From Amycolatopsis sp. NBC_01480 (GTDB taxonomy: Bacteria; Actinomycetota; Actinomycetes; Mycobacteriales; Pseudonocardiaceae): a stretch of 64,000 nt of DNA. A model generated the notes under the pieces. The model searched no databases and was not told the DNA's origin. It worked only from the letters and a program-made list of their open reading frames with translations. Location of the stretch: NCBI RefSeq assembly GCF_036227205.1, contig NZ_CP109442.1, positions 2,914,001 to 2,978,000 of the forward strand, in the 5' to 3' direction. Both the position numbers and the translations under genes were made by a program. Shown in pieces: positions 8,738-17,031 of this stretch. Every line of letters starts with the position of its first letter. The first letter of the stretch is position 1.

Positions 8738-9628
8738 TCACTCCGAAGTGGGCCAGTCCTTCAAGGACAGTCCCGAAATTCGTTCGTAGGCCTCGACATA
8801 GCGGGCCCGGGTGGCCGAAACCACGGCGTCCGGCAGGGGCGGCGGCTGGGTGTTCGAGGAACGGTCCCAGCCGGATTCCGGGCCGGTGAGCCAATCCCGC
8901 ACGTACTGCTTGTCGAAGGACGGCTGGGCGTGGCCAGGCTCGTAACCCTCGGCCGGCCAGTAGCGCGAAGAGTCCGGCGTGAGCACTTCGTCGGCGAGCA
9001 CGAGCGTGCCCGAGGCGTCGAGGCCGAACTCGAACTTGGTGTCCGCCAACAGAATTCCGCGCTCGGCGGCGAACTCCGCGCCACGGCGGTAGACGGCGAG
9101 CGTGGCCTCGCGGACCTCTTCGGCGCGCGCGTGACCAAGAAGGTCCGCGACAACCTCGAAGCTGACGTTCTCGTCGTGGTCCCCCAGCGCGGCCTTCGTC
9201 GCGGGGGTGAAGATCGGCGAAGGCAGCTTCGCCGACTCCGGCAGCCCCGCGGGCAGCTCGACGCCGCAGACCGCGCCCGTACGGCGGTAGTCCGAGTAGC
9301 CGGACCCGGTCAGGTAACCGCGCGCGACGGCCTCGACCGGCAGCATGTCCAGGCGCCGCACCAGCAGCGCGCGGCCGCGGACCTCGGCGGGGATGCGCGG
9401 GTCGTCGTAGGCCACCAGGTGGTTGGGCAGCACGTCGGCCAGCTGCCCGAACCAGAACACGCTCATCGCGGTGAGCACCCGGCCCTTGTCCGGGATCGGG
9501 GTGTCCAGCACGAAGTCGTACGCGGAGATGCGGTCGGACGCGACCAGCAGCAGGTGGTCGTCGCCCACGGCGTACAACTCACGGACCTTGCCGGCGGCGA
9601 TCTTCGGGTATTCGGCGAGCGTCGTCAC
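8738..9628 (-). CDS. purC: Phosphoribosylaminoimidazole-succinocarboxamide synthase
   Basis: SAICAR synthetase of de novo purine synthesis: condenses CAIR with L-aspartate using ATP. At 296 aa it has the usual length of the stand-alone actinobacterial enzyme. It starts with the characteristic [25 protein letters not shown] region (residues ~13-38), followed by the ATP-grasp-like nucleotide loops and the family DTKFEFG segment near residue 195. It is monocistronic here: the SAM hydrolase begins 35 bp away on the other strand and the XRE gene lies downstream. Purine genes are dispersed in this window rather than in one operon. Confidence 0.97.
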   Translation of the reverse strand: MTTLAEYPKIAAGKVRELYAVGDDHLLLVASDRISAYDFVLDTPIPDKGRVLTAMSVFWFGQLADVLPNHLVAYDDPRIPAEVRGRALLVRRLDMLPVEAVARGYLTGSGYSDYRRTGAVCGVELPAGLPESAKLPSPIFTPATKAALGDHDENVSFEVVADLLGHARAEEVREATLAVYRRGAEFAAERGILLADTKFEFGLDASGTLVLADEVLTPDSSRYWPAEGYEPGHAQPSFDKQYVRDWLTGPESGWDRSSNTQPPPLPDAVVSATRARYVEAYERISGLSLKDWPTSE

Positions 9629-9663
9629 CGCTGAACCCTAACCCGGGCGCCCCCGGAGCGAGG

Positions 9664-10470
9664 ATGATGCAGGTCATGCCCTACCGCTGGATCTCGTTCA
9701 CCACCGACTACGGCCTCCGTGACGGCTTCGTGGCGGCCTGCCACGGTGTGCTCGCGCGGCTCGCGCCGGACGTCCGGGTCATCGACGTCACCCACCTGGT
9801 ACCGCCGCAGCAGGTGCGGCCGGGCGCGGCGGTGCTCGCGCAGACCGTGCCGTCGCTGCCGGAGTCGGTGCACCTGGCGGTGGTGGACCCGGGCGTCGGC
9901 ACCGAGCGGCGCGGGCTGGTCGTGGTGGCCGGGGGCGGGGTGCTGGTCGGGCCGGACAACGGTTTGCTGCTTCCCGCGGCGGAGGCGCTAGGCGGCGTGA
10001 AGGCGGCGTACGCGATCGAAGCGCCGGAGCCGACGTACGCGACCTTCCACGGGCGCGACGTCTTCGCGCCTGTCGCCGCGCAGCTGGCGCTGGGCGCGGA
10101 CCCGGCGTCCTTCGGTACAGCTGTCACGGATCCCGTCCGGCTGCCGGATCCGCTGGTGGCCGCGTTCCCCGGCAAGCTGGTGTCGGACGTGCTGACGGTC
10201 GACCACTTCGGCAACGTCCAGCTCGCGGCCACCCCCGCCGACCTGGAGCTGACCGGGCTGGCCGGCAGGGTCACGGTGCACAGCACCCGGCTCGCCGTGC
10301 CTGCCACGATCGGGCGCACGTTCGGCGACGTGTCGCCAGGCGCCAACCTGCTCTACACCGACTCCGCGGGACGGCTGGCGATCGCCGTGAACGGCGGTTC
10401 GGCGGCCGCGGTGCTGGACCTGGGTTCGGGCCAGGAGTGCACGATCACCGCGTCGCCCAAGGGCTCGTGA
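9664..10470 (+). CDS. SAM hydroxide adenosyltransferase (DUF62)
   Basis: 268-aa member of the DUF62/SAM hydrolase family, relatives of fluorinase and chlorinase, which cleave S-adenosylmethionine to adenosine and methionine using water. Features are the FTTDYGLRDGFV N-terminal motif, VVDPGVGTERR near residue 80 and GPDNGLL near 98, where the conserved Asp-Arg-His constellation is expected. GGAG sits a few bases before tandem ATGs at 9664 and 9667; a third ATG at 9676 is possible. The TGA stop lies inside the left arm of the 46-bp palindrome. The physiological role of these hydrolases is still debated. Confidence 0.9.
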   Translation: MMQVMPYRWISFTTDYGLRDGFVAACHGVLARLAPDVRVIDVTHLVPPQQVRPGAAVLAQTVPSLPESVHLAVVDPGVGTERRGLVVVAGGGVLVGPDNGLLLPAAEALGGVKAAYAIEAPEPTYATFHGRDVFAPVAAQLALGADPASFGTAVTDPVRLPDPLVAAFPGKLVSDVLTVDHFGNVQLAATPADLELTGLAGRVTVHSTRLAVPATIGRTFGDVSPGANLLYTDSAGRLAIAVNGGSAAAVLDLGSGQECTITASPKGS

Positions 10471-10509
10471 GTGGCTATGACGGTTAGAACCGGCATGAAC
10501 ACTCACGAG
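10464..10509. repeat. 46-bp palindromic element, copy A (inverted orientation)
   Basis: Imperfect palindrome with outer arms CTCGTGAGTG / CACTCACGAG, lying between two convergent genes. It supplies the last Ser codon and the TGA stop of the DUF62 gene. Copies at 36123 and 56304 have the same length; by its asymmetric centre this copy is in the opposite orientation to both. Probably a bidirectional terminator. Confidence 0.85.
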
Positions 10510-10511
10510 TC

Positions 10512-11258
10512 CTAAAGCACCTGCGAAAGGAACTGCTGCAGCCGCGGGCTCTGCGGCGCGTCGAAGATCGCGTCCGGGGTGCCCTGCTCGACGATGCGGC
10601 CCGCGTCCATGAAGGCGACCTCGTCGGCGACGTTGCGCGCGAAGCCCATCTCGTGCGTCACCACGATCAGGGTCAGGCCGCGCGAAGCCAGGCCCGCCAT
10701 CAGGTTCAGCACGCCCTTGACCAGCTCCGGGTCCAACGCGCTGGTCGCCTCGTCGAAGAGCATCACCTCGGGGTCCATCGCCAGCGCCCGCGCGATGGCG
10801 ACGCGCTGCTGCTGGCCGCCGGACAGCGCGGACGGCCGGTACGGTGCCTTGTCCGCGAGGCCGACCTCAGCCAGCCGCGCGCGGGCGATCTCCACGGCGT
10901 CCTCTTTGGACAGCCGGCGGACGCTGCGCAGCGGCAGCACGATGTTGTCCAGCACCGTCCGGTGGCCGAACAGGTTGAAGTGCTGGAACACCATGCCGAC
11001 GCGCTGGCGCAGGGCGTCCGGGTCCGAGTGGATCACGCTCTCGCCGTCGAGCAGCAGGTCGCCGCTGGCGGGCTCCTGGAGCCGGTTGACGCAGCGGAGC
11101 AAGGTCGACTTGCCCGAGCCGGACGGCCCGATCACACACGTCGTCTTCCCGCTCTCGACCTTGAGGTCCACCCCGCGCAGCACTTCGAGCGTGCCGAAGC
11201 TGACGTGGATGTCGCGCAGCTCCACGCTGGAGGAACGCACCTGCGCCGCCGTGGTCAC
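10512..11258 (-). CDS. Polar amino acid ABC transporter, ATP-binding protein
   Basis: 248-aa ATPase of a GlnQ/HisP-type importer that drives uptake on the cytoplasmic face. Walker A GPSGSGKST is near residue 40, the Q-loop sits in VFQHFNLF, the signature is LSGGQQQR and Walker B is VMLFDEATSALD, followed by the switch His in VTHEMGF. It overlaps the permease gene by 4 bp (translational coupling) and is the last gene of the five-gene unit. The transcript runs into the 46-bp palindrome just downstream of the TAG stop. Confidence 0.96.
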   Translation of the reverse strand: MTTAAQVRSSSVELRDIHVSFGTLEVLRGVDLKVESGKTTCVIGPSGSGKSTLLRCVNRLQEPASGDLLLDGESVIHSDPDALRQRVGMVFQHFNLFGHRTVLDNIVLPLRSVRRLSKEDAVEIARARLAEVGLADKAPYRPSALSGGQQQRVAIARALAMDPEVMLFDEATSALDPELVKGVLNLMAGLASRGLTLIVVTHEMGFARNVADEVAFMDAGRIVEQGTPDAIFDAPQSPRLQQFLSQVL

Positions 11259-12016
11259 GGGGCCACCTTTCCGCCGGACACCAGGGCCGGCTCACCGCCG
11301 TCGTCGGGCGCGGTCTGTACCTTCCGGCCGGTCTGCAGGCGCTTGTCGATGAAGTTCACCAGGTGCGTGAGCGGCACGGTGATCACCAGGTACACGAGGC
11401 CGGCGGCGACCAGCGGCGACTGGTTGCCGGTGTTGGCCGTCAGGTCCTGGCCGATCCGGAACAGCTCGCGCTGGTCGGTCGCGAACCCGAGGAAGTACAC
11501 CAGCGGGGTGTCCTTGACCACCGAGATGAACTGGTTGACCAGCGCGGGCAGCACCCGCCGGACGCCCTGCGGGATGACCACCAGCAGCATCGCCCGGCTG
11601 TAGCTCATGCCGAGCGCGCGGCTGGCCTCCAGCTGTCCCTTCTCGACGCTCTGGATGCCGGACCGGAAGATCTCGCCGATGTACGCGGCGGCGATCAGGC
11701 TCAGCGCCAGGATGCCCAGCGGGTACGGGCTGGTGCCGACGATCGGCCGCGCGAGCGTGCCGAGGCCCTGGCCGATCACCAGGATGGTCAGGATCGCGGG
11801 CAGCCCGCGGAAGATGTCCGTGTACACCCGCGCCGGCCAGCGCAGCCATCGTTTCGTGGACAGCCCCATGATGGCCAGCGGCACGGCCAGCGCGGTGCCG
11901 ATCACGAACGAGGTGATGGCCAGGATCAGCGTGTTGACCAGGCCGGTCTTCAGCAGGTCGGGGAAGACCTGCCAGATGTAGTCCCAGTTGAGGAACGTGT
12001 TGAGGAACTGGTCCAC
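11255..12016 (-). CDS. Polar amino acid ABC transporter, permease
   Basis: 253-aa inner-membrane permease of the HisM/GlnP type with about five membrane segments. The EAA loop that contacts the ATPase is visible as EASRALGMSYSRAM near residue 130. It starts with GTG at 12016, 43 bp after the first binding-protein gene, and overlaps the ATPase gene. It is the only permease in the unit, so it probably works as a homodimer shared by the three binding proteins encoded upstream. Confidence 0.95.
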   Translation of the reverse strand: MDQFLNTFLNWDYIWQVFPDLLKTGLVNTLILAITSFVIGTALAVPLAIMGLSTKRWLRWPARVYTDIFRGLPAILTILVIGQGLGTLARPIVGTSPYPLGILALSLIAAAYIGEIFRSGIQSVEKGQLEASRALGMSYSRAMLLVVIPQGVRRVLPALVNQFISVVKDTPLVYFLGFATDQRELFRIGQDLTANTGNQSPLVAAGLVYLVITVPLTHLVNFIDKRLQTGRKVQTAPDDGGEPALVSGGKVAP

Positions 12017-12059
12017 TCCTCACGCACCCCCGTCCCGCGCCCGAAGCCGGCTCATGGAG

Positions 12060-12830
12060 TTACTGCCCTGCCTTGAAGTCCGCGGGCACCGGCGCGTTCG
12101 GCTCGAACTGCTGGTGCACCTTCTGCCAGCTGCCGTCGGCGATGGTCTTCTTGATGCCGTCGTTCAGCTTGGCCAGCAGGTCGTTGTTGCCCTTCTTCAC
12201 CGCGTACCCGTGCGGGATGTTGGTGGTGATCTCCTTGGTGACCTTCAGGCCCGGGTTCTTCTTCGCGTAGTCCTCGGCCGAGGCCTGGTCGAACACCGCG
12301 CCCGCGATGCCGGACGACTTGAGCGCGCTCAGCGCCGCCGCGTCGTTCGGGAACCGGACCGCCACCGCGTTCGGGGCGTTGGCCGCGAGCCAGGTGTCGG
12401 AGACGGTGCCCTGCACCACGCCGATCCGCTTGCCCGCCAACGAGTTCTCGTCGGTGACGCCGCCGGCAGCGGTGGTCTCGATGCCGAGTGACTGGTAGTT
12501 GTACGGGTCGGAGAAGGCCACCGTCTGCTTGCGCGCGTCGGTCTGCGCGATCGCCGCGCTGCCGATGTCGAACGTCCCGCTGGCGACCTGCCCGAGCAGC
12601 GCGGAGAAGTCGACGGAGACGAACTCCAGCTTCAGGCCCTCCTTGGCCGCGATGTCCCGGAGCAGCTCGTTGTCGAAGCCGGTGAACTGGCCGTTCTCCT
12701 GGTAGGCGTTGGGCCGGGAGTCGCTCAGCGTGCCGACGCGCAGCGTGTCCCCGCCGCTGCTGCCGCCGCCGCACGCGGTGAGCGTGGCGATCAACGCGGC
12801 GGTGACGGCGGTGGCCATCGTCCTCTTCAT
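12060..12830 (-). CDS. Amino acid ABC transporter substrate-binding lipoprotein (SBP1)
   Basis: 256-aa extracellular solute-binding protein, family 3. It carries a short signal peptide ending in a lipobox LTAC near residue 20, so it is lipid-anchored outside the membrane. The fold motif FTGFDNELLRDIA is clear, as is the SAxAQT segment. The AGGAG ribosome site ends at 12836 and overlaps a GTG there, so the ATG at 12830 is the real start. It is paralogous to the two genes upstream (shared RVGTLSD start and GQVASG motif). It follows SBP2 closely. Confidence 0.92.
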   Translation of the reverse strand: MKRTMATAVTAALIATLTACGGGSSGGDTLRVGTLSDSRPNAYQENGQFTGFDNELLRDIAAKEGLKLEFVSVDFSALLGQVASGTFDIGSAAIAQTDARKQTVAFSDPYNYQSLGIETTAAGGVTDENSLAGKRIGVVQGTVSDTWLAANAPNAVAVRFPNDAAALSALKSSGIAGAVFDQASAEDYAKKNPGLKVTKEITTNIPHGYAVKKGNNDLLAKLNDGIKKTIADGSWQKVHQQFEPNAPVPADFKAGQ

Positions 12831-12839
12831 TGTCACTCC

Positions 12840-13598
12840 TCAGCTTCCGAACCCGGCCGGCACCGGAGCGGTCGGCAGGAACTGCCGGTGCAGCTTAAGC
12901 CAGGTTCCGTCCTTGATCACCTGGGACAGACCGTCGTTCAGCTTCCCGAGCAGCTGGGTGTCGCCCTTCTTCACGGCGAACCCGTGCGGGACGTCGGTGG
13001 TGAAGCTCTGCACCACCACCAGCCCGGGGTTCGCGGCGACGTTCTTCTCGGCGATGCTCTGGTCGAGGATGTACGCGTCGACGGCGCCGGTCTTCAGCGC
13101 GGCGAGCGCGGACGCGTAATCCGGGAAGCGCACCGCCTGCGCGGCGGGGACCTTCGTGGTCAGCCAGTTGTCCCCGACGGTCGCCTGGATCACCGCGACC
13201 CGCTTGCCCGCCAGCGCCTGCTCACCGGTGATCGGCGTGCCCTGCTTGGCCTGGATGCTCATCGTCTCGAAGTCGTACGCCGCGGAGAAGTCCACCGTTT
13301 TCTTGCGCTCTTCGGTCTGCGCGATGGCCGAGCTGCCGATGTCGTACCGGCCGGAGGCGACCTGCCCGAGCAGGGCGGAGAAGTCGGTGGAGGCGAACTC
13401 GAGCTTCAGGTTCTCCTTGGCGGCGATGGCCCGCAGCAGCTCGTTGTCGAAGCCGGTGAACTGGCCCTTGTCGAGGTAGACGTTCGGCGGGGCGTCGCTC
13501 AGGGTGCCGACGCGCAGGGTGCTGTCGGTGTTCGAGCCGCACGCGGTGAGGGCGGCGAGCAGGGCCGCGGCGACCGCGGCGGAGAGTGCGCGGCGCAT
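12840..13598 (-). CDS. Amino acid ABC transporter substrate-binding lipoprotein (SBP2)
   Basis: 252-aa family 3 binding protein with signal peptide and lipobox LTAC near residue 20. The closest relative in the window is SBP1: RVGTLSDAPPNVYLD, FTGFDNELLRAIA and SALLGQVASG recur nearly unchanged. The ATG at 13598 overlaps the TGA of SBP3 by one base, so translation is coupled. It may bind a related but distinct polar amino acid. The ligand cannot be predicted from sequence. Confidence 0.92.
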   Translation of the reverse strand: MRRALSAAVAAALLAALTACGSNTDSTLRVGTLSDAPPNVYLDKGQFTGFDNELLRAIAAKENLKLEFASTDFSALLGQVASGRYDIGSSAIAQTEERKKTVDFSAAYDFETMSIQAKQGTPITGEQALAGKRVAVIQATVGDNWLTTKVPAAQAVRFPDYASALAALKTGAVDAYILDQSIAEKNVAANPGLVVVQSFTTDVPHGFAVKKGDTQLLGKLNDGLSQVIKDGTWLKLHRQFLPTAPVPAGFGS

Positions 13599-14398
13599 CA
13601 GAGGTTCGTCACCGGAAGGCCGGCCCCGCCCTGGGAAAGCTCCTTCGCGACCGGAGCCTCCTTGAAGAACTGGGCGTGCAGGCGCGCGACGGTCCCGTCC
13701 GCGACGGCCTTCGCGAGGCCGTCGTTCAGCTTGTTCAGCAGCTCCTTGTTCGACTTCGCGACGGCGTACGACGAAGGGGTGTCCTTGTCCAGCACCGTGT
13801 AGCCGAACTCGAGCGGCACGGCCGGGTTCTGGTCCAGGTACTTCTGGCCGATGTCCTTCGGCACCACCCAGCCGTCGAGCCCGCCGGTCCTCAGCTGGGC
13901 GAATCCGGCGTTGTAGTCCGGGAAGCGCACCACCTGCGCGCCGGCCAGCTTGCCCGCGAACTCGTCCTGCACAGAGCCCTGGACGGCGCCGATCCGCTTG
14001 CCCGCGAAGGAGCCGGGCCCGGTCAGATTGGCGCCTTTTTTCGTCACGACGGTGGTGTAGCTGGTGTCGTAACCATTTGAGAACGCCACGGTCTTCTTGC
14101 GCGCGGCGGTCGCGGAAATCGTCGAGCTGCCGATGTCGAGCTGCCCGCTCGCGACCTGGCCGAGCAGGCCGGCGAACTCGGTGCCGACGAATTCGACCTG
14201 GAATCCCTCGCGCTTGGCGATGTCCCGCAGCAGCTCGTTGTCGTAACCGGTGAAGCGGCCGTTGTCGACGTAGATGCTCGGCGGCGCGTCCGTGAGGGTG
14301 CCGACGCGCAACGTTTCGGCGCCCGAAGACGAGCCGCACGCGGTGAGCGTGACAGCGGCGGCGACCACTACGGCAAAGGTGCTGAGGAGCTTTCTCAT
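13598..14398 (-). CDS. Amino acid ABC transporter substrate-binding lipoprotein (SBP3)
   Basis: 266-aa family 3 binding protein, first gene of the transporter unit. Signal peptide with lipobox LTAC at residues ~18-21, then a linker and the bilobed domain (RVGTLTDAPPSIYVD, FTGYDNELLRDIA, GLLGQVASG). It is more diverged from SBP1 and SBP2 than those are from each other, and it has an extra C-terminal tail of about ten residues. The promoter must lie in 14399-14427, right next to the purB terminator, or further upstream with read-through. Confidence 0.92.
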   Translation of the reverse strand: MRKLLSTFAVVVAAAVTLTACGSSSGAETLRVGTLTDAPPSIYVDNGRFTGYDNELLRDIAKREGFQVEFVGTEFAGLLGQVASGQLDIGSSTISATAARKKTVAFSNGYDTSYTTVVTKKGANLTGPGSFAGKRIGAVQGSVQDEFAGKLAGAQVVRFPDYNAGFAQLRTGGLDGWVVPKDIGQKYLDQNPAVPLEFGYTVLDKDTPSSYAVAKSNKELLNKLNDGLAKAVADGTVARLHAQFFKEAPVAKELSQGGAGLPVTNL

Positions 14399-14427
14399 CG
14401 CTTCTTCCTGCTGCTCATGACAAGAAG

Positions 14428-14457
14428 GCGCCAGGCCGCGGGGGTGCGGCCTGGCGC
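14428..14457 (-). terminator. Intrinsic terminator after purB
   Basis: Perfect 12-bp GC-rich stem (GCGCCAGGCCGC and its complement) around a 6-nt loop, followed on the minus strand by a pyrimidine/T-rich CTTCTTGTC. It lies between the purB stop and the ABC-transporter unit, separating the two. Confidence 0.8.
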
Positions 14458-14537
14458 TTTCCGGGTTCGGCGTCCGAGGTTAGGGAATTAGCCCGATCGA
14501 GTAACTTCGTCTCAGTGCGTGGACTTCGTGCGCGGCG

Positions 14538-15965
14538 TCACAGGATCGGCTGCGGCGCGTAACCCGAGGCCTCCGGGAAACGCTCCAGCACGGCCTCGAC
14601 GCGGCGGGCGACCTCCTCGACCTGCTGCGGGGCCACGCCGGTGAAGGAGACCCGGTCGGCGAGCAGTTTGTCGAGGTCACCGCGGTCGAGCGGGATGCGC
14701 TCGTCGGCGGCGAGGCGGTCGAGCAGGTCGTTTTCCGCGCCGCGCTCGCGCATCGCCAGCGCCACGGCCACGGCGTTCTCCTTGATCGCCTCGTGCGCCG
14801 ACTCACGCCCGACGCCCTGGCGCACCGACGCCATCAGCACCTTCGTGGTGGCGAGGAACGGCAGGTAGCGATCCAGCTCACGCTCGACCACGGCGGGGAA
14901 GGCGCCGAATTCGTTCAGCACCGTGAGGAAGGTCTCCAGCAGCCCGTCGAGCGCGAAGAACGCGTCCGGCAGCGCGACGCGGCGCACGACCGAGTCGGAG
15001 ACGTCGCCCTCGTTCCACTGGTCGCCGGCCAGCTCGCCGATCATCGACAGGAACCCGCGCAGCACCACGGCGAGGCCGTTCACGCGCTCGCACGAGCGGG
15101 TGTTCATCTTGTGCGGCATGGCGGACGAGCCGACCTGGCCGGGCTTGAAGCCCTCGGTGACCAGCTCGTTGCCGGCCATCAGCCGGATCGTCTTGGCCAG
15201 GCTGGACGGCGCCGCGGCGAGCTGGACCACAGTGGACAGCACGTCGAAGTCCAGCGAGCGCGGGTAGACCTGGCCGACGCTGACGAAGTGGTTCCGGAAG
15301 CCCAGGTGCGCGGCGATCCGCGACTCCAGGTCGTCCAAAGTGGACTTGTCGCCGAGCAGGTCGAGCATGTCCTGCGAGGTGCCGACCGGTCCCTTGATCC
15401 CGCGCAGCGGGTAGCGGTCGATCAGGTTGTCGAGCCGGGCGAACGCGACCAGCAGCTCGTCGGCCGCGCTGGCGAACCGCTTGCCGAGCGTGGTGGCCTG
15501 GGCGGCGACGTTGTGCGAACGGCCGGCCATCACCAGGTCGGCGTGCTCCACGGCCAGCGCGGCGAGCCGGGCCAGCACCGCGGCGACGCGCGTGCGCATC
15601 AGCTCCAGCGAACGGAGCTGCTGCAGCTGCTCGACGTTCTCCGTCAGGTCGCGCGAGGTCATGCCCTTGTGCACGTGCTCGTGGCCGGCCAGCGCGTTGA
15701 ACTCCTCGATGCGTGCCTTCACGTCGTGGCGCGTGACGCGCTCGCGCGCGGCGATCGACTCGAGGTCGACCTGGTCGATCACGCGCTCGTAGTCGGCGAG
15801 CACGCCTTCGGGCACTTCGACGCCCAGCTCGGCCTGCGCGCGGAGCACGGCGAGCCACAGCTCCCGCTCCAGCACGACTTTGCGCTCGGGCGACCACAGC
15901 TGGACCAGCTCGGGCGAGGCGTAGCGGGCGGCGAGCACGTTCGGAATTCGGGGCTTGTCCGTCAC
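14538..15965 (-). CDS. purB: Adenylosuccinate lyase
   Basis: 475-aa fumarase/aspartase-superfamily enzyme that splits fumarate from SAICAR and from adenylosuccinate in purine synthesis. The superfamily signature SSAMPHKMNTRSCERV is near residue 280, and the catalytic-histidine region (GRSHNVAAQ) is near 150. The frame is open to 16088, but homology begins at GTG 15965 (VTDKPRIPNVLAARYAS), with GGGG just upstream. It is not next to any other purine gene here. The terminator at 14428 marks its 3' end. Confidence 0.96.
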   Translation of the reverse strand: MTDKPRIPNVLAARYASPELVQLWSPERKVVLERELWLAVLRAQAELGVEVPEGVLADYERVIDQVDLESIAARERVTRHDVKARIEEFNALAGHEHVHKGMTSRDLTENVEQLQQLRSLELMRTRVAAVLARLAALAVEHADLVMAGRSHNVAAQATTLGKRFASAADELLVAFARLDNLIDRYPLRGIKGPVGTSQDMLDLLGDKSTLDDLESRIAAHLGFRNHFVSVGQVYPRSLDFDVLSTVVQLAAAPSSLAKTIRLMAGNELVTEGFKPGQVGSSAMPHKMNTRSCERVNGLAVVLRGFLSMIGELAGDQWNEGDVSDSVVRRVALPDAFFALDGLLETFLTVLNEFGAFPAVVERELDRYLPFLATTKVLMASVRQGVGRESAHEAIKENAVAVALAMRERGAENDLLDRLAADERIPLDRGDLDKLLADRVSFTGVAPQQVEEVARRVEAVLERFPEASGYAPQPIL

Positions 15966-16002
15966 AGCCCCACGATACCTGTGCAGGTCAGCATGGGCGG
16001 GG

Positions 16003-16031
16003 CCGGTGGGGAGCGGCTTGCTCCCCACCGG
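16003..16031 (-). terminator. Hairpin after the galactonate operon
   Basis: Perfect 12-bp stem (CCGGTGGGGAGC and its complement) with a 5-nt loop, in the 178-bp gap between the DUF4380 stop and the purB start. It has no long T-run, but it is positioned to end the minus-strand galactose transcript before purB. Confidence 0.65.
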
Positions 16032-16143
16032 TTCGGCCTCGCGAAAGCCTCGGCACCCCGTGCACCGAGCTGGGCAGGAGCCTGGCACAGGCGCGGGTTC
16101 GGGCGCGAAGCATTTACGCGCGGCTCGCAGGTCGCGCGGGCCG

Positions 16144-17031
16144 TCAGGTGTCGACGCTCACAGTGCCGGTGATCGTCAGCGCCGTCGAGGCTCCGGGGGC
16201 CAGCGTGGTGAGCGGCCCGAGCACCTCCAGCTCGACGATCCGCGCCGGCGGGTCGAGGTCGCCGAGCGAGGCCAGCGGCGCGGGCAGCGGGTGCTCGAGC
16301 CAGACCTCCAACGGCGAGTCCTCGTCCGGGTACTCCGCCCCGGGGTCGATGTCGAACGAGAGCGTGAGCGAGGCCCCGCCGACGCCGCAGCTCACCCAGC
16401 CCGCGGTGTCCGGCACCCCGAGCTTGCCGACGACGTCCTGCGGCGGCACCACCAGCCGGTCACCGTCCACTGTGTACTCGGGAGTGCCGGCGCCCGCCAC
16501 GAGCTCCACCACGGCGGGGTCCCGCCGGCCCGCCAGCCCGGCGGTCACGGTGCCACCGCCGGGCAGCTGCGTGACGTTCCACAATGCCCAGCGCACGGGC
16601 CGTGTCGAGACGTTCTCCGCGGTGAGCCGCAGGGTGTACGACGCGCCGGTGCCGAGGGTGAGCGCGCGCGTGAACCGCAGCCCGGTGCGCGGCTCGGCGC
16701 CGCTGGTCATCGCCAGGCCGCCTTCGGTTTCCGAGACGGTGTACTGGCCGGAGTCCAGCACCGGGTCGGGCGGGCCGGGCCACTGGCCGTCGTGGTCCCA
16801 GCCCTGCGGCGCGGGCCAGGTCTTGTCGCCGCCGTAGTTGACCCAGTCGCCCATCCGGCCGGAGTTGGGCTGTGGCGGACGGCCGTCGAGTGGCTGCAGG
16901 TCCGCGTCCAGCAGCGCGGGGTTGCGCCACAGGAGTTCGGTTCCCTTGTGGCGCAACGACAACAGTCGCCCACCCAACGCGGGAACCACGCCAAGCCGCA
17001 GCACGCCGTTGTCCAGCCAATGGACGCTCAC
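16144..17031 (-). CDS. DUF4380 domain protein, mutarotase-like fold
   Basis: 295-aa protein with the beta-sandwich pattern of aldose-1-epimerase-like proteins (LRLGVVPALGGRLLSL at the start, GDKTWPAPQGWDHDGQWPG near residue 70). It matches DUF4380, which has no assigned reaction. No signal peptide. The GTG start overlaps the TGA of the dehydratase gene by 4 bp, so the two are translationally coupled; it is the last gene of the GH27-SDR-DgoD unit. By context and fold I infer a sugar-ring or lactone-related role, such as a galactose mutarotase. That is an inference, not a demonstrated activity. Confidence 0.75.
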   Translation of the reverse strand: MSVHWLDNGVLRLGVVPALGGRLLSLRHKGTELLWRNPALLDADLQPLDGRPPQPNSGRMGDWVNYGGDKTWPAPQGWDHDGQWPGPPDPVLDSGQYTVSETEGGLAMTSGAEPRTGLRFTRALTLGTGASYTLRLTAENVSTRPVRWALWNVTQLPGGGTVTAGLAGRRDPAVVELVAGAGTPEYTVDGDRLVVPPQDVVGKLGVPDTAGWVSCGVGGASLTLSFDIDPGAEYPDEDSPLEVWLEHPLPAPLASLGDLDPPARIVELEVLGPLTTLAPGASTALTITGTVSVDT

